From JACVRW01 sp038323835 (GTDB lineage Bacteria; Actinomycetota; Thermoleophilia; Solirubrobacterales; Thermoleophilaceae): a stretch of DNA of 64,000 nucleotides. Numbering within the stretch: position 1 is the stretch's first letter; every line of letters starts with the position of its first letter. Location of the stretch: contig JBBQHI010000003.1 of assembly GCA_038323835.1 (NCBI GenBank), forward strand, positions 1 to 64,000, given 5' to 3'. Below are positions 8,021 to 15,704 of this stretch, piece after piece. The notes beneath the pieces were generated by a model. That model worked only from the letters and a program-made list of their open reading frames with translations. It ran no database searches and was not told where the DNA came from. A program made the translations under genes and the position numbers.

Positions 8021-9261
8021 GGTGCGAGCACCTCCTCGACCAGCGCCAGCGCCTCGTCAGGGCCGGAGGCAGGCCTCTGTTCGCCGCTGGCCATGTCCTT
8101 CACCTCGATACCCCCGCCCACGATCACCGTCACTCCCGCGCCCACGCGATCGGCCTGTTTCAGCTGGCCCTTCAACGAGCGGCCGGCCTGCTCGAGCTCC
8201 ACCCGCCATCCCACCTCGCGCACCCGCCGCGCGAGCGCGAACGCCGAGCGCGCGGCGTCCGGGTCGGCCACGGCCACGTACACCACGCCGCCCGGGGTCT
8301 CGTCCGCCGCCTCCGCCGCCAGCAGGATCCGCTCCACCCCGGCGGCGAAGCCCACCCCCGGGGTGGCCGGGCCGCCAAGCTGTTCCACCAGCCGGTCGTA
8401 GCGGCCGCCGCCACCGAGCGCGTTCTGCGCGCCCAGCGCTCCGGACTCGACCTCGAACACGGTGCGCGTGTAGTAGTCGAGCCCGCGCACCAGGGTGGCG
8501 TCCACCTCGTAGGCGAGCCCGGCGTCGTCCAGCAGCTCGCGCACCGAGGCGAAGTGCTCGGCGTCGTCGGGGGCGAGCCGGTCGAGCAGCCGCGGCGCCC
8601 CCTCCATCACCGTGCGGGTGCCTGGGTGATCCGAGTCGAACGCCCGCAGGGGGTTGCTGGCCAGCCGGTCGCGCACGTCCCCGGAGAGCTCGGACTCGCG
8701 ACCGCGGAGATACTCGCCCAGCTCCGTTAGGTAATGCTCACGGGTCTCCGGGGTGCCGAGGCTCGAGAGGCGCACGCGGAGGTCCGCCGCCCCCACCGTC
8801 TCCAGCAGCTCCACGAGCAGCAGGATCAGCTCGGCGTCCAGCGAGGGATCGTCGGACCCGAGCGCCTCCGCGCCCAGCTGAGTGAACTGCCGGTAGCGCC
8901 CCGCCTGCGGCGCCTCGTGGCGGAAGAAGGGACCCCAGTAGCGCAGCTTCACCGGCTGCGGCAGCTTGTGCATGCCGTGCTCCACGTAGGCCCGGCACAC
9001 CCCGGCCGTGTTCTCGGGGCGCAGCGTGAGCGAGCGGCCGGCCTTGTCCTCGAAGGTGAACATCTCCTTGCGCACGATGTCCGTGGCCTCCCCCACCCCG
9101 CGCGCGAACAGCTCGGTGTCCTCGAACACCGGGGACTCGAACGGCTCGTAGCCCGCGGCGCCCAGAACGAAGTCGGTCGTGTGGGCGAGTGCGGCGCGGC
9201 GCCGTCCGTCGGCGGGCAGGACGTCGAACGTCCCCCGCGGGGCCTGGAGCTTCGAGGTCAC
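8017..9261 (-). CDS. hisS: Histidyl-tRNA synthetase
   Basis: A 414-residue class II synthetase. The start is GTG 9261, which shares one base with the upstream stop (TAGTG) and places the conserved PRGTFDVLP directly at the N-terminus. A longer reading into the metallo-hydrolase gene is out-of-frame shadow. Motif 2 is TLRPENTAGVCRAY, the His-binding loop is RGLDYYTRTVFE, and the C-terminal anticodon-binding domain has GVTVIVGGGIEVKDM. It forms an operon with aspS, an arrangement seen in many Gram-positive bacteria. Confidence 0.97.
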   Translation of the reverse strand: MTSKLQAPRGTFDVLPADGRRRAALAHTTDFVLGAAGYEPFESPVFEDTELFARGVGEATDIVRKEMFTFEDKAGRSLTLRPENTAGVCRAYVEHGMHKLPQPVKLRYWGPFFRHEAPQAGRYRQFTQLGAEALGSDDPSLDAELILLLVELLETVGAADLRVRLSSLGTPETREHYLTELGEYLRGRESELSGDVRDRLASNPLRAFDSDHPGTRTVMEGAPRLLDRLAPDDAEHFASVRELLDDAGLAYEVDATLVRGLDYYTRTVFEVESGALGAQNALGGGGRYDRLVEQLGGPATPGVGFAAGVERILLAAEAADETPGGVVYVAVADPDAARSAFALARRVREVGWRVELEQAGRSLKGQLKQADRVGAGVTVIVGGGIEVKDMASGEQRPASGPDEALALVEEVLAP

Positions 9262-9899
9262 TAACTCGCGAGCTCGGACAGGAAGGGATTGGTGGCGCGC
9301 TCGGCGCCGAGCGTCGTGATCCCCATGTGGCCCGGGTACACGGTGGTCTCGGCCGGGAGCGACTCGGTGAGCGAACGGATCGACTCGAGCAGCGTGCCCC
9401 AGTCGCCGCCGGGCAGGTCGGTGCGTCCCACCGAGCCCTGGAAGAGCACATCGCCGGAGAACGCGGCCTGCTCGTCCGGGATCGAGAAGGTCACGTGGCC
9501 CGGGCTGTGACCCGGAGTGAAGATCACGTCGATCTCGAAGCCCGCCAGCTCCAGCCGCTCGCCGCCCTCCAGCGTGTGCTCGGCGTCCCAGGAATCGAAC
9601 GGGCCGAAGCCCGGCCAGGGCACGTAGCTGTTGATGTCGGCCAGCACGAAGGCCTCGGCCTGAGGCACCCACACCTCGGCGCCCGTGGCGCGCGCGACCG
9701 GGGCCACGGCGCCCACGTGGTCGAAGTGGGTGTGGGTGAGGAGGATGCCGTCGAGCTTCACCCCGAGGGAGTCAATGGCACTCAGGAGCTTGTCGGCCTC
9801 CTCCCCCGGGTCCACGATCAGCGCGCGATCGGAGCCGTCGCGGCGGAAGATGAACGAGTTCTCCGCCACCGGCCCCACCGTGAACATGCGCACGTCCAT
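9261..9899 (-). CDS. MBL-fold metallo-hydrolase (glyoxalase II-like, YcbL type)
   Basis: A 212-residue cytoplasmic metallo-beta-lactamase-fold protein. Metal ligands are visible in order: THTHFDH (residues 55-61), TPGHSPGH near 135, FSGDVLF and YPGHMGITT near the end. The short single-domain form, without the glyoxalase II C-terminal helical domain, matches the YcbL group of thioester hydrolases found beside hisS in many actinobacteria. The substrate cannot be told from the sequence. It overlaps the hisS start by one base. Confidence 0.88.
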   Translation of the reverse strand: MDVRMFTVGPVAENSFIFRRDGSDRALIVDPGEEADKLLSAIDSLGVKLDGILLTHTHFDHVGAVAPVARATGAEVWVPQAEAFVLADINSYVPWPGFGPFDSWDAEHTLEGGERLELAGFEIDVIFTPGHSPGHVTFSIPDEQAAFSGDVLFQGSVGRTDLPGGDWGTLLESIRSLTESLPAETTVYPGHMGITTLGAERATNPFLSELAS

Positions 9900-9908
9900 G
9901 CGCCGAGC

Positions 9909-10265
9909 CTACTTTCTCGCCGCGGCCCGGCGACGCTCGCGAAAGCGGAAGAGCGCGAGGTCCGTGGTGTACCCGAGCGGGATGTAGATCAGAAGCATCG
10001 CCGCCGCCAGGGCCGCGCCCTGGGCCACGCTCTGCTGGAAGATCAACACCACGAGCACGCCGAAGACCGCCGCGGCGATGGCCGCCCGGCTGAGCGCGCC
10101 GCGCCAGGTGGGGGGCGTGGACATGCGCTCCTCCCGCCGCTGCCGGGCGATCTGCTTCCCGTCCTTCTGGGTCCCGCCGGGGCGGCCGGTGCGCCCGGCC
10201 CGCTCGATCGTCCCCGCGGGGGTTCCACGGTGCTTTCGCGTGCGCTTGCGCTTGGTCTGGGCCAT
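9909..10265 (-). CDS. Small basic two-helix membrane protein of unknown function
   Basis: A 118-residue protein. The first 50 residues are highly basic (MAQTKRKRTRKHRG and a run of Arg/Gln/Lys), followed by two predicted membrane helices (about 58-78 and 82-102) and an Arg-rich tail. This layout is typical of a conserved actinobacterial protein with a positively charged cytoplasmic head. I do not recognise a function. It lies nine bases upstream of the metallo-hydrolase gene and is probably cotranscribed with it. Confidence 0.7.
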   Translation of the reverse strand: MAQTKRKRTRKHRGTPAGTIERAGRTGRPGGTQKDGKQIARQRREERMSTPPTWRGALSRAAIAAAVFGVLVVLIFQQSVAQGAALAAAMLLIYIPLGYTTDLALFRFRERRRAAARK

Positions 10266-10277
10266 CGCAGAGCGACG

Positions 10278-11162
10278 TTACACGACCGCTTCGAGCGCCT
10301 CCTCGACCAGATGGCGCTCCGGAGAGAAGCCGCGCAGCGTCACGTCGGCGGGGAATCCCTCCAGCGCGGCGCGGGGCGCCAGCCCCACAAGCTCGGCCTC
10401 GGCCACCTCCGCCTCGGCCCGGACCCTCTCCACGATCTCCCGCAGCGGCACCGCGCGATGGTCGTGCACGTTGGTGGACACCTGGGCCCGGCCGCGGTCC
10501 TCGAGGTACAGGCCGATCGCCCGGACGCCGGGCAATCCGCCTCCCGACTCGCGGAGCGACGCAGCGATCCGCCTTGCCACCTCCACGTCCGCGGTGACGA
10601 GATCGACGTTGAACGCCACGAGCGGAGGGCGCGCGGCCACCAGCGTCGCGCCCGCGGTGGGATGCGGCCGATTGGGCCCGTAGTCCGGCACCAGCTCGCC
10701 GCGGGCCATCCGCTCCGCCAGCCCCGCCGGCCCGCCCGCCCGCAGCGCGGCCCGCTCGGCGTGCTCCTCCCTGGTGGCCAGCTCGCCGTAGAGGAACACC
10801 GGGATGCCGAGCTCGCCTCCGATGCGCGCGGCCACGGTGAGGGCCTCGGCACAGGCCGGGCCGCGCTGGGCGTCCGAGCGGTAGACCACGGGCACCACGT
10901 CGATCGCGCCGACGTGGGGGTGCACGCCGCGATCGGCACGCAGGTCGATCCGCTCGACCGCCGTCGCGGCCGCGGCCAGGAGCCCGGCGGCGAGCTCGCC
11001 CTGGCGCGCCGCGAGCGTGAGGACCGAGCGGTGGTGATCCGGATCGACGTGGAGATCGAGTATCCGCGCGGGCGCGGCCGCGGCCGCGATCGCCTGCACC
11101 GCGGCGAGGTCGCGGCCCTCGCTGAAGTTCGGCACCGCCAGCAGCAGATCGTCCAGGGACAC
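10278..11162 (-). CDS. Glutamate formimidoyltransferase (formiminotransferase domain)
   Basis: A protein of about 294 residues, starting at GTG 11162, just before the conserved AVPNFSEGRD. It matches the formiminotransferase part of FtcD, which moves the formimino group between formiminoglutamate and tetrahydrofolate. Conserved stretches are HVDPDHHRSVLTL, DRGVHPHVGAIDVVP, GPNRPHPTAGA and VSTNVHDH. There is no cyclodeaminase domain and no other histidine-degradation gene nearby, so its role may be in one-carbon metabolism rather than a full Hut pathway. The C-terminal part, LVGLAPRAALEGFP, is normal for the family. Confidence 0.88.
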   Translation of the reverse strand: MSLDDLLLAVPNFSEGRDLAAVQAIAAAAAPARILDLHVDPDHHRSVLTLAARQGELAAGLLAAAATAVERIDLRADRGVHPHVGAIDVVPVVYRSDAQRGPACAEALTVAARIGGELGIPVFLYGELATREEHAERAALRAGGPAGLAERMARGELVPDYGPNRPHPTAGATLVAARPPLVAFNVDLVTADVEVARRIAASLRESGGGLPGVRAIGLYLEDRGRAQVSTNVHDHRAVPLREIVERVRAEAEVAEAELVGLAPRAALEGFPADVTLRGFSPERHLVEEALEAVV

Positions 11163-11194
11163 GGACCAGGACGCTACGAGATACTCGGCTCGCG

Positions 11195-11596
11195 ATGTCG
11201 CGGGAGAACGTTGAGGTGGTGCAGGCGCTGGCCGAGGCATGGCGCGGGGAGGTCGATCGCGATGCCTGGATGGCCGCCTGGGACGAGGAGGCCGAGTTCT
11301 ATCCCCTGCGCTCCCAGCTCGAGGGCCATGGATACTACGGCCACGAGGGACTCCGGAAGTTCTGGACGGAGCTGGAGAACGACTGGGAGTGGGTCCGCTT
11401 CCTCGTGAACGAGATCCGCGACGCCGGAGATCAGGTGGTGGCACTCGCCCACTTCAGGGCACTCGGACAGGCGAGCGGAGTGGAGCTCGACTACCCGATC
11501 GGGATCGTCCTGACCGTCCGGCGGGGACTGGTCGTGTACGCGCGCTTCTACTCGGTCGCCGCCGAGGCCCTCGAGGCCGCCGGGCTGTCGGAGTAA
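11195..11596 (+). CDS. SnoaL-like / NTF2-fold protein
   Basis: A 133-residue protein starting MSRENVEVVQALAEAW, the standard opening of the actinobacterial SnoaL-like group. Features include the YYGHEGLRKFW segment, GDQVVALAHFRA strand and the closing AAEALEAAGL helix. Members are small cone-shaped barrels acting as isomerases, hydratases or simple ligand binders, and no specific substrate can be assigned. It is divergent from the formimidoyltransferase gene with only 32 bases between. A damaged paralogue lies at 12447-12907 on the other strand. Confidence 0.82.
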   Translation: MSRENVEVVQALAEAWRGEVDRDAWMAAWDEEAEFYPLRSQLEGHGYYGHEGLRKFWTELENDWEWVRFLVNEIRDAGDQVVALAHFRALGQASGVELDYPIGIVLTVRRGLVVYARFYSVAAEALEAAGLSE

Positions 11597-11752
11597 GGCC
11601 CTGGAAGACGTGCCCCGGTGCGGTTGTGTCTGTTCGGGACGCGTGAGGCGGCGTAGGGTCGCGTCCACTGAGAACCGGTGGCGTTCGGCGAGCTGTGGCC
11701 CAGGGACGGGAGTCGACATGGGACGCCTCCACCTATCTCCAGGGGGATCCCC

Positions 11753-12259
11753 ATGCTCCGCAGAAGCCTTCGCCGTCCGAGCCACGCCACCGTGGTCGCA
11801 TACCTGGCCTTGTTCGTCGCCGTGGGTACCGGCGGTGCCTATGCCGCCAACACCGTCCGCAGCAGCGACATTGTCGATGGGCAGGTCAACAGCGCCGACG
11901 TCAAGGACCAGTCGCTCACCACGTTCGACGTCTCGACGTTCCTGGGGGCGGACATCGTGGATGGAACGATCACGGCCCGAGACATCGGCATAAACGGGGT
12001 CACCCACTCGGATTTTGGCGTGACCATAGGGACCGTTGGCGCCCAGAGCTGCAAGTACTTTCCGCTCCCCGGCTTTGAGGGCTCCACGGGCAGCGATCAC
12101 CTGGTCGTGACCCCGCAGTTCGTCGACTCGTCGATCAACCTCATCTACACCGTGGAGGCCGGAACCAGCTACCCGTACTTGAAGATCTGCAACCCAACGC
12201 CTTCCGCCATAAATGACGGCTTCACGAGCTTCGACGTTCTCGCCATCGCCGAGGAGTAA
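11753..12259 (+). CDS. Secreted protein with short degenerate N-terminal repeats
   Basis: About 168 residues from ATG 11753, which has AGGGGG upstream. The N-terminus MLRRSLRRPSHATVVAYLALFVAVG...AYAA is a hydrophobic export signal. It is followed by degenerate ten-residue units such as DIVDGQVNSADVKD and DIVDGTITARDI, alternating small/hydrophobic and Asp residues, which suggests a short beta-helical or fibrous segment. The remaining C-terminal part (with CKYFPLPGFEG and a Cys near the end) is unlike known enzymes. The gene at 40740-41288 has the same layout with a different C-terminal half, so this is a modular family in this genome. Function unknown; exported to the wall or outside. Confidence 0.75.
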   Translation: MLRRSLRRPSHATVVAYLALFVAVGTGGAYAANTVRSSDIVDGQVNSADVKDQSLTTFDVSTFLGADIVDGTITARDIGINGVTHSDFGVTIGTVGAQSCKYFPLPGFEGSTGSDHLVVTPQFVDSSINLIYTVEAGTSYPYLKICNPTPSAINDGFTSFDVLAIAEE

Positions 12260-12265
12260 ACACGC

Positions 12266-12339
12266 GAGCGAACGCCCTTCGCTCACTAGTCGCTCCAGAA
12301 CGGGTCGGTCAGCTCATCCAAGAGCCGGCCGGCCCGTTC
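12266..12339 (+). terminator. Two hairpins downstream of the secreted-protein gene
   Basis: GAGCGAA-cgccc-TTCGCTC (12266-12284) is a perfect 7-bp hairpin directly after the stop at 12259. A second inverted repeat pairs GAACGGG (12298-12304) with CCCGTTC (12333-12339) and is followed by GTTTG. Either could end the transcript before the tRNA gene at 12429. Confidence 0.5.
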
Positions 12340-12428
12340 GTTTGCCCGCCCCGTGTCTGCCGCTCGAGTTCGGCGGGACCTGTGTGTAGCTGTCGGCCCA
12401 CTCCAGGCGCGGCTATCCTCGCCTCCGC

Positions 12429-12501
12429 GGCTCCGTAGCTCAGCGGTTAGAGCGCACGACTCATAATCGTGAGGTCCCTGGTTCGAATCCAGGCGGAGCT
12501 A
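12429..12501 (+). tRNA. tRNA-Met (CAU), elongator
   Basis: A complete cloverleaf: acceptor GGCTCCG pairing with CGGAGCT (one G-U at the first pair), D arm GCTCAGCGGTTAGAGC, anticodon stem CACGA/TCGTG with loop CTCATAA, T arm CCTGG TTCGAAT CCAGG, discriminator A. The anticodon is CAT. The anticodon stem lacks the three G-C pairs of initiator tRNA, and the arm matches elongator tRNA-Met better than the lysidine-modified Ile tRNA. CCA is not encoded. A TATCCT at 12414-12419 is a plausible -10 element. Confidence 0.93.
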
Positions 12502-12907
12502 TGGCTACTCCACCAGCCCACAGCTTCGAGCGCGGCGGCCCGCGACTGGTAGAGGGTGATCGAGGTCAGCTCGCCGTCCCGGAAGCCGAGGACCACCACA
12601 GCACCCGGGCCTTGGACCACCACGCCGCTTCCCCGACCTCGCTGGTGGCCGTGGAACACGCCGACCACCTGTTCGCCCGCGTCGATGAGCTCGTCCACGA
12701 CCACGACCGACTCGTCGAACGCCTCCCACCACGACCGAAGGAACTCCCGCGCCGCGTCATGGCACCGGAAGATGCCTTGCTGGGGCCCGATGGCCCTCGA
12801 CCAGTCCTGCACGATGCCCGGATCGGCGTTCGCCAGCACGCATCAACATCCCGGCGGTTGACTGCGTCGACGGCCTCCCGCACCGCATCCACGTTCTCCT
12901 GGGACAT
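12447..12907 (-). pseudogene. Frameshifted SnoaL-like gene running into the tRNA
   Basis: The start at 12907 reads MSQENVDAVREAVDAVNRRDVDA, the standard SnoaL opening, and then becomes nonsense. From about 12840 another frame continues the protein: LANADPGIVQDW, AAREFLRSWWEAFDES, ELIDAGEQVVGVF, AALEAVGW. Adding one base between 12838 and 12839 (GCG-TG to GCGGTG) restores one reading, DVDAVLANADP. At the 3' end the frame has lost its own stop and runs antisense through the tRNA-Met gene to 12447. It is therefore either a decayed paralogue of the gene at 11195 or a functional gene with a one-base sequencing error plus a C-terminal extension. Confidence 0.75.
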
Positions 12908-12976
12908 CGCTCGCCGAGTAGCCAGAACCCGAGTGCTCCGCTATACCGGTGGAAGCGCCCCTCAACGGGGAGGCGG

Positions 12977-13372
12977 CTACTTCTGGGCGACGGCGCCGAG
13001 GCAGAGCTCGACGGGCTTGAGGTCGGCGGCGGATCCTCCGGTGGCGACCCTGGGGCCGATCTGAGAGTGGACCGCGATTGTGAGGTTCTGGTCGTACGCG
13101 ACGGCCTCGGGCACCGACCCGAACTCGTGGATCTTGGTAAACGTGCGGCCATTGCGGGTAGCCCCCCAGCCGTCGGCGTCGCGCTGGACCTCGAACCCCG
13201 CCTCGGTGAGGCATCCCTTGAGGGTCACCGGCTTCGGCTTCTCCGGCGCCGGCTCCACCGCCATCGCGGGCTCCGAGGTGTCGCCGTCCCCGCTCGACCC
13301 CCCGCCGCAGCCGGCCGCGAACACCAGAGTGGAGAGCAGAATCGCGATCAACCACCGTGCTGTGTTCGTCAC
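12977..13372 (-). CDS. Small lipoprotein of unknown function
   Basis: About 131 residues from GTG 13372. The leader VTNTARWLIAILLSTLVFAAGC ends in a clear lipobox (FAAGC), followed by a Gly/Ser/Asp tether and Pro/Glu-rich segment. The mature domain has two cysteines (KGCLTEAGF and VELCLG) that could form a disulfide. The segment KGCLTEAGFEV resembles small surface domains seen next to other actinobacterial lipoproteins, but I do not recognise a family. It is divergent from the SRPBCC gene at 13473, so promoters should lie in 13373-13472. Confidence 0.72.
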   Translation of the reverse strand: MTNTARWLIAILLSTLVFAAGCGGGSSGDGDTSEPAMAVEPAPEKPKPVTLKGCLTEAGFEVQRDADGWGATRNGRTFTKIHEFGSVPEAVAYDQNLTIAVHSQIGPRVATGGSAADLKPVELCLGAVAQK

Positions 13373-13472
13373 GTCCGGAACCTTACGGATATGGGACAGG
13401 CCAACTGTGACGGTCCTCCAGACCAGGCTCGGAGTCTTGACCCCGGGGGCGCGTCCCGAACGTATCCCGCCC

Positions 13473-13928
13473 ATGAGAGCGCATGTCCTCGAGCGGGCGC
13501 AGCTCGTCCCGGCGCCACCCGAGGAGGTGTTCCCGTTCTTCGCCGACGCCTTCAACCTGGAGGCCATCACGCCGCCCTGGCTCAACTTCCGGGTGATCAC
13601 ATCGCGTCCGATCGAGATGGGCGTGGGCGCGCTCATCGAGTACCGGCTGGCCCTTCACCGGGTGCCCGTTCGCTGGCTCACACGCATCGAGGAGTGGGTG
13701 CCCGGCCGCAGCTTCGTGGACGCCCAGGTCCGCGGCCCCTACCGGCTCTGGCATCACACGCACACCTTCGAGCCCGCCCCCGGCGGCACGCTCGTGAGGG
13801 ACCGGGTGCACTACGCCCTGCCATTCGGTCCGCTGGGTGAGGTGGCGCACCGACTGGTCGTCGCGCGCGACCTGCGTCGCATCTTCGACCACCGCCACAG
13901 CGAGATCGCTCCGCGCTTCACAAAGTAA
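13473..13928 (+). CDS. SRPBCC-fold ligand-binding protein
   Basis: 151 residues from ATG 13473. The pattern VLERAQLVPAPPEEVFPFFADAFNLEAITPPWLNF, then WLTRIEEWVPGRSFVDAQVRGPYRLWHHTH and the C-terminal helix ending FDHRHSEIAPRF, is the START/Bet v1-like SRPBCC family (cell-division-inhibitor/cyclase-like group). These proteins bind hydrophobic ligands, and some act as cyclases. The specific ligand is unknown. The gene lies 12 bases before the ABC exporter pair on the same strand, so they may share a transcript. Confidence 0.8.
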   Translation: MRAHVLERAQLVPAPPEEVFPFFADAFNLEAITPPWLNFRVITSRPIEMGVGALIEYRLALHRVPVRWLTRIEEWVPGRSFVDAQVRGPYRLWHHTHTFEPAPGGTLVRDRVHYALPFGPLGEVAHRLVVARDLRRIFDHRHSEIAPRFTK

Positions 13929-13940
13929 AGTCATAGGGGC

Positions 13941-15704
13941 ATGAAGACGTTCTGGAGGCTGCTCGGGTTCCTGCGTCCCTATCGCAGGGGCGTGATCGCG
14001 TCCTTCCTGCTTGCGGCGGCCGCCATGGGCATGGGGGTGCTCGTGCCCTACCTCGTGGGCCGCACGGTCAACGACATCCGCGACCACTCCACGAACCTGT
14101 GGCCGCTCGCGCTGGCGGTGGTCGGCGCCGGCGTTCTGCGGCTCGTGTTCAGCGTGACCCGGCGGCTCGTGGCCGGGCAGGTCTCGCTCGGCGTGGAGTA
14201 CGACCTGCGCAACCGCATGTACGCCCACCTCAACTCGCTCGAGCTGGCCTTCTTCGACACCCAGCAGACGGGTCAGCTCATGTCCCGGTCGACCGTGGAC
14301 CTGCAGGCGGTGCGGTTCTTCCTCGGCTACGGGCTCATCTTCATCGTGCAGTCGGCGCTGACGATCGTGATCGCCGCCGCGGTGATGTTCGCCCTCGATC
14401 CCGGGCTCGCCGCGGTGTCGCTGGCTCCCATGCCGTTCGTCATCTGGATTGCCTTCCGCTACGGGCGGCTCAACCGCCCGGCCACCCAGGAGGTGCAGCA
14501 GCGCATAGCCGAGCTCACCGCCGCGGCCGAGGAGAACGTGGGCGGCGTGCGCGTGGTCAAGGCCTTCGCCCAGGAGGAGCGTCAGCTGCACCGATTCAAC
14601 CGCTCGGTGTCGCGGGTCTTCGACCAGTCCATGATCTCCACCCGCCTGCGCGCGTTCTACGCCCCGCTGATCGGCTTCGTCCCGCAGCTCGGCCTGGCCG
14701 CGCTCCTCTATGTGGGCGGCCGTCAGGCCATCAACGGATCGCTCGACATTGGCGACTTCGTGGCCTTCTACGGCTACGTGCTGATGCTCACCTCTCCCAT
14801 GCGCATGCTCGGCATGGCGCTCGGCATGTCCCAACGAGCCGTGGCCTCGGGCGCGCGTGTGTTCGAGCTACTCGACCGGGAGCCCCAGCTGACCTCGGTG
14901 CCGGGCGCCCCGCCGCTCCCCGCCGGTGGCGGTCGCGTCGAGCTCCGGAACGTGACGTTCGGCTACGAGGGTGGCGAGCCCGTGCTCCGCAACGTGAGCC
15001 TCGAGGTAGAGGCGGGCAAGACGGTGGCGCTGGTCGGTCCCACAGGGTCGGGCAAGACCACGCTCGTGCTGCTGGTGCCGCGTCTGTACGACGTGCAGGA
15101 GGGCGCGGTGCTGGTGGACGGCGTGGATGTGCGCGACGTGGACCCCGGATCGCTGCGCCACGAGGTGGCCGTGGTGTCCGACGACGCCTTCCTGTTCTCC
15201 GCCCCGCTGCGCGAGAACATCGCCTACGCGCGTCCGGAGGCCACCGACGAGGAGGTGGAGCGAGCAGCCGCCCGCGCCGGGCTGGCCGAGCTGATCGAGG
15301 AGCTCCCCGACGGCTACGACACGCTGGTCGGGGAACGCGGCCTCACGCTCTCGGGCGGGCAGCGCCAGCGGGTGGCCATCGCCCGGGCGCTCCTCTCCGA
15401 GCCGCGCATCCTGGTGCTCGACGACGCCACCTCCAGCGTGGACGCCACCACCGAGAGCCGCATCAAGAACGCGCTCTCCGAGGTGATGGAGGGCCGCACC
15501 ACCTTCGTGATCGCCCACCGCCTGTCCACCATCGCCCTGGCCGACGAGGTGGTGGTGCTGGAGGACGGGGAGATCATGGCGCGCGGCACCCACCACGAGC
15601 TGCTCGAGGACTCGCCCCTCTACCGCGAGATCGCGGAGAAGGGGCTGCCCGACCAGGTGTTCCTCACCCAGGACCCGGTGGAGCGGGAGGTGGCGGGGCT
15701 GTGA
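13941..15704 (+). CDS. ABC exporter half-transporter, subunit 1 (degenerate-site type)
   Basis: 587 residues: six membrane helices (about 15-315) fused to an ATPase domain. Walker A is GPTGSGKTT (about 365-373), the signature is TLSGGQRQR, and the H-loop is IAHRLST. Walker B reads ILVLDDATS, with Asp where the catalytic Glu normally sits. This is the mark of the non-catalytic half in heterodimeric exporters (TM287/288, LmrCD type). Its normal LSGGQ would complete the catalytic site with the Walker A of the partner encoded at 15701. The substrate is unknown; drugs or lipids are usual. The stop overlaps the partner's GTG start (GTGA). Confidence 0.9.
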   Translation: MKTFWRLLGFLRPYRRGVIASFLLAAAAMGMGVLVPYLVGRTVNDIRDHSTNLWPLALAVVGAGVLRLVFSVTRRLVAGQVSLGVEYDLRNRMYAHLNSLELAFFDTQQTGQLMSRSTVDLQAVRFFLGYGLIFIVQSALTIVIAAAVMFALDPGLAAVSLAPMPFVIWIAFRYGRLNRPATQEVQQRIAELTAAAEENVGGVRVVKAFAQEERQLHRFNRSVSRVFDQSMISTRLRAFYAPLIGFVPQLGLAALLYVGGRQAINGSLDIGDFVAFYGYVLMLTSPMRMLGMALGMSQRAVASGARVFELLDREPQLTSVPGAPPLPAGGGRVELRNVTFGYEGGEPVLRNVSLEVEAGKTVALVGPTGSGKTTLVLLVPRLYDVQEGAVLVDGVDVRDVDPGSLRHEVAVVSDDAFLFSAPLRENIAYARPEATDEEVERAAARAGLAELIEELPDGYDTLVGERGLTLSGGQRQRVAIARALLSEPRILVLDDATSSVDATTESRIKNALSEVMEGRTTFVIAHRLSTIALADEVVVLEDGEIMARGTHHELLEDSPLYREIAEKGLPDQVFLTQDPVEREVAGL

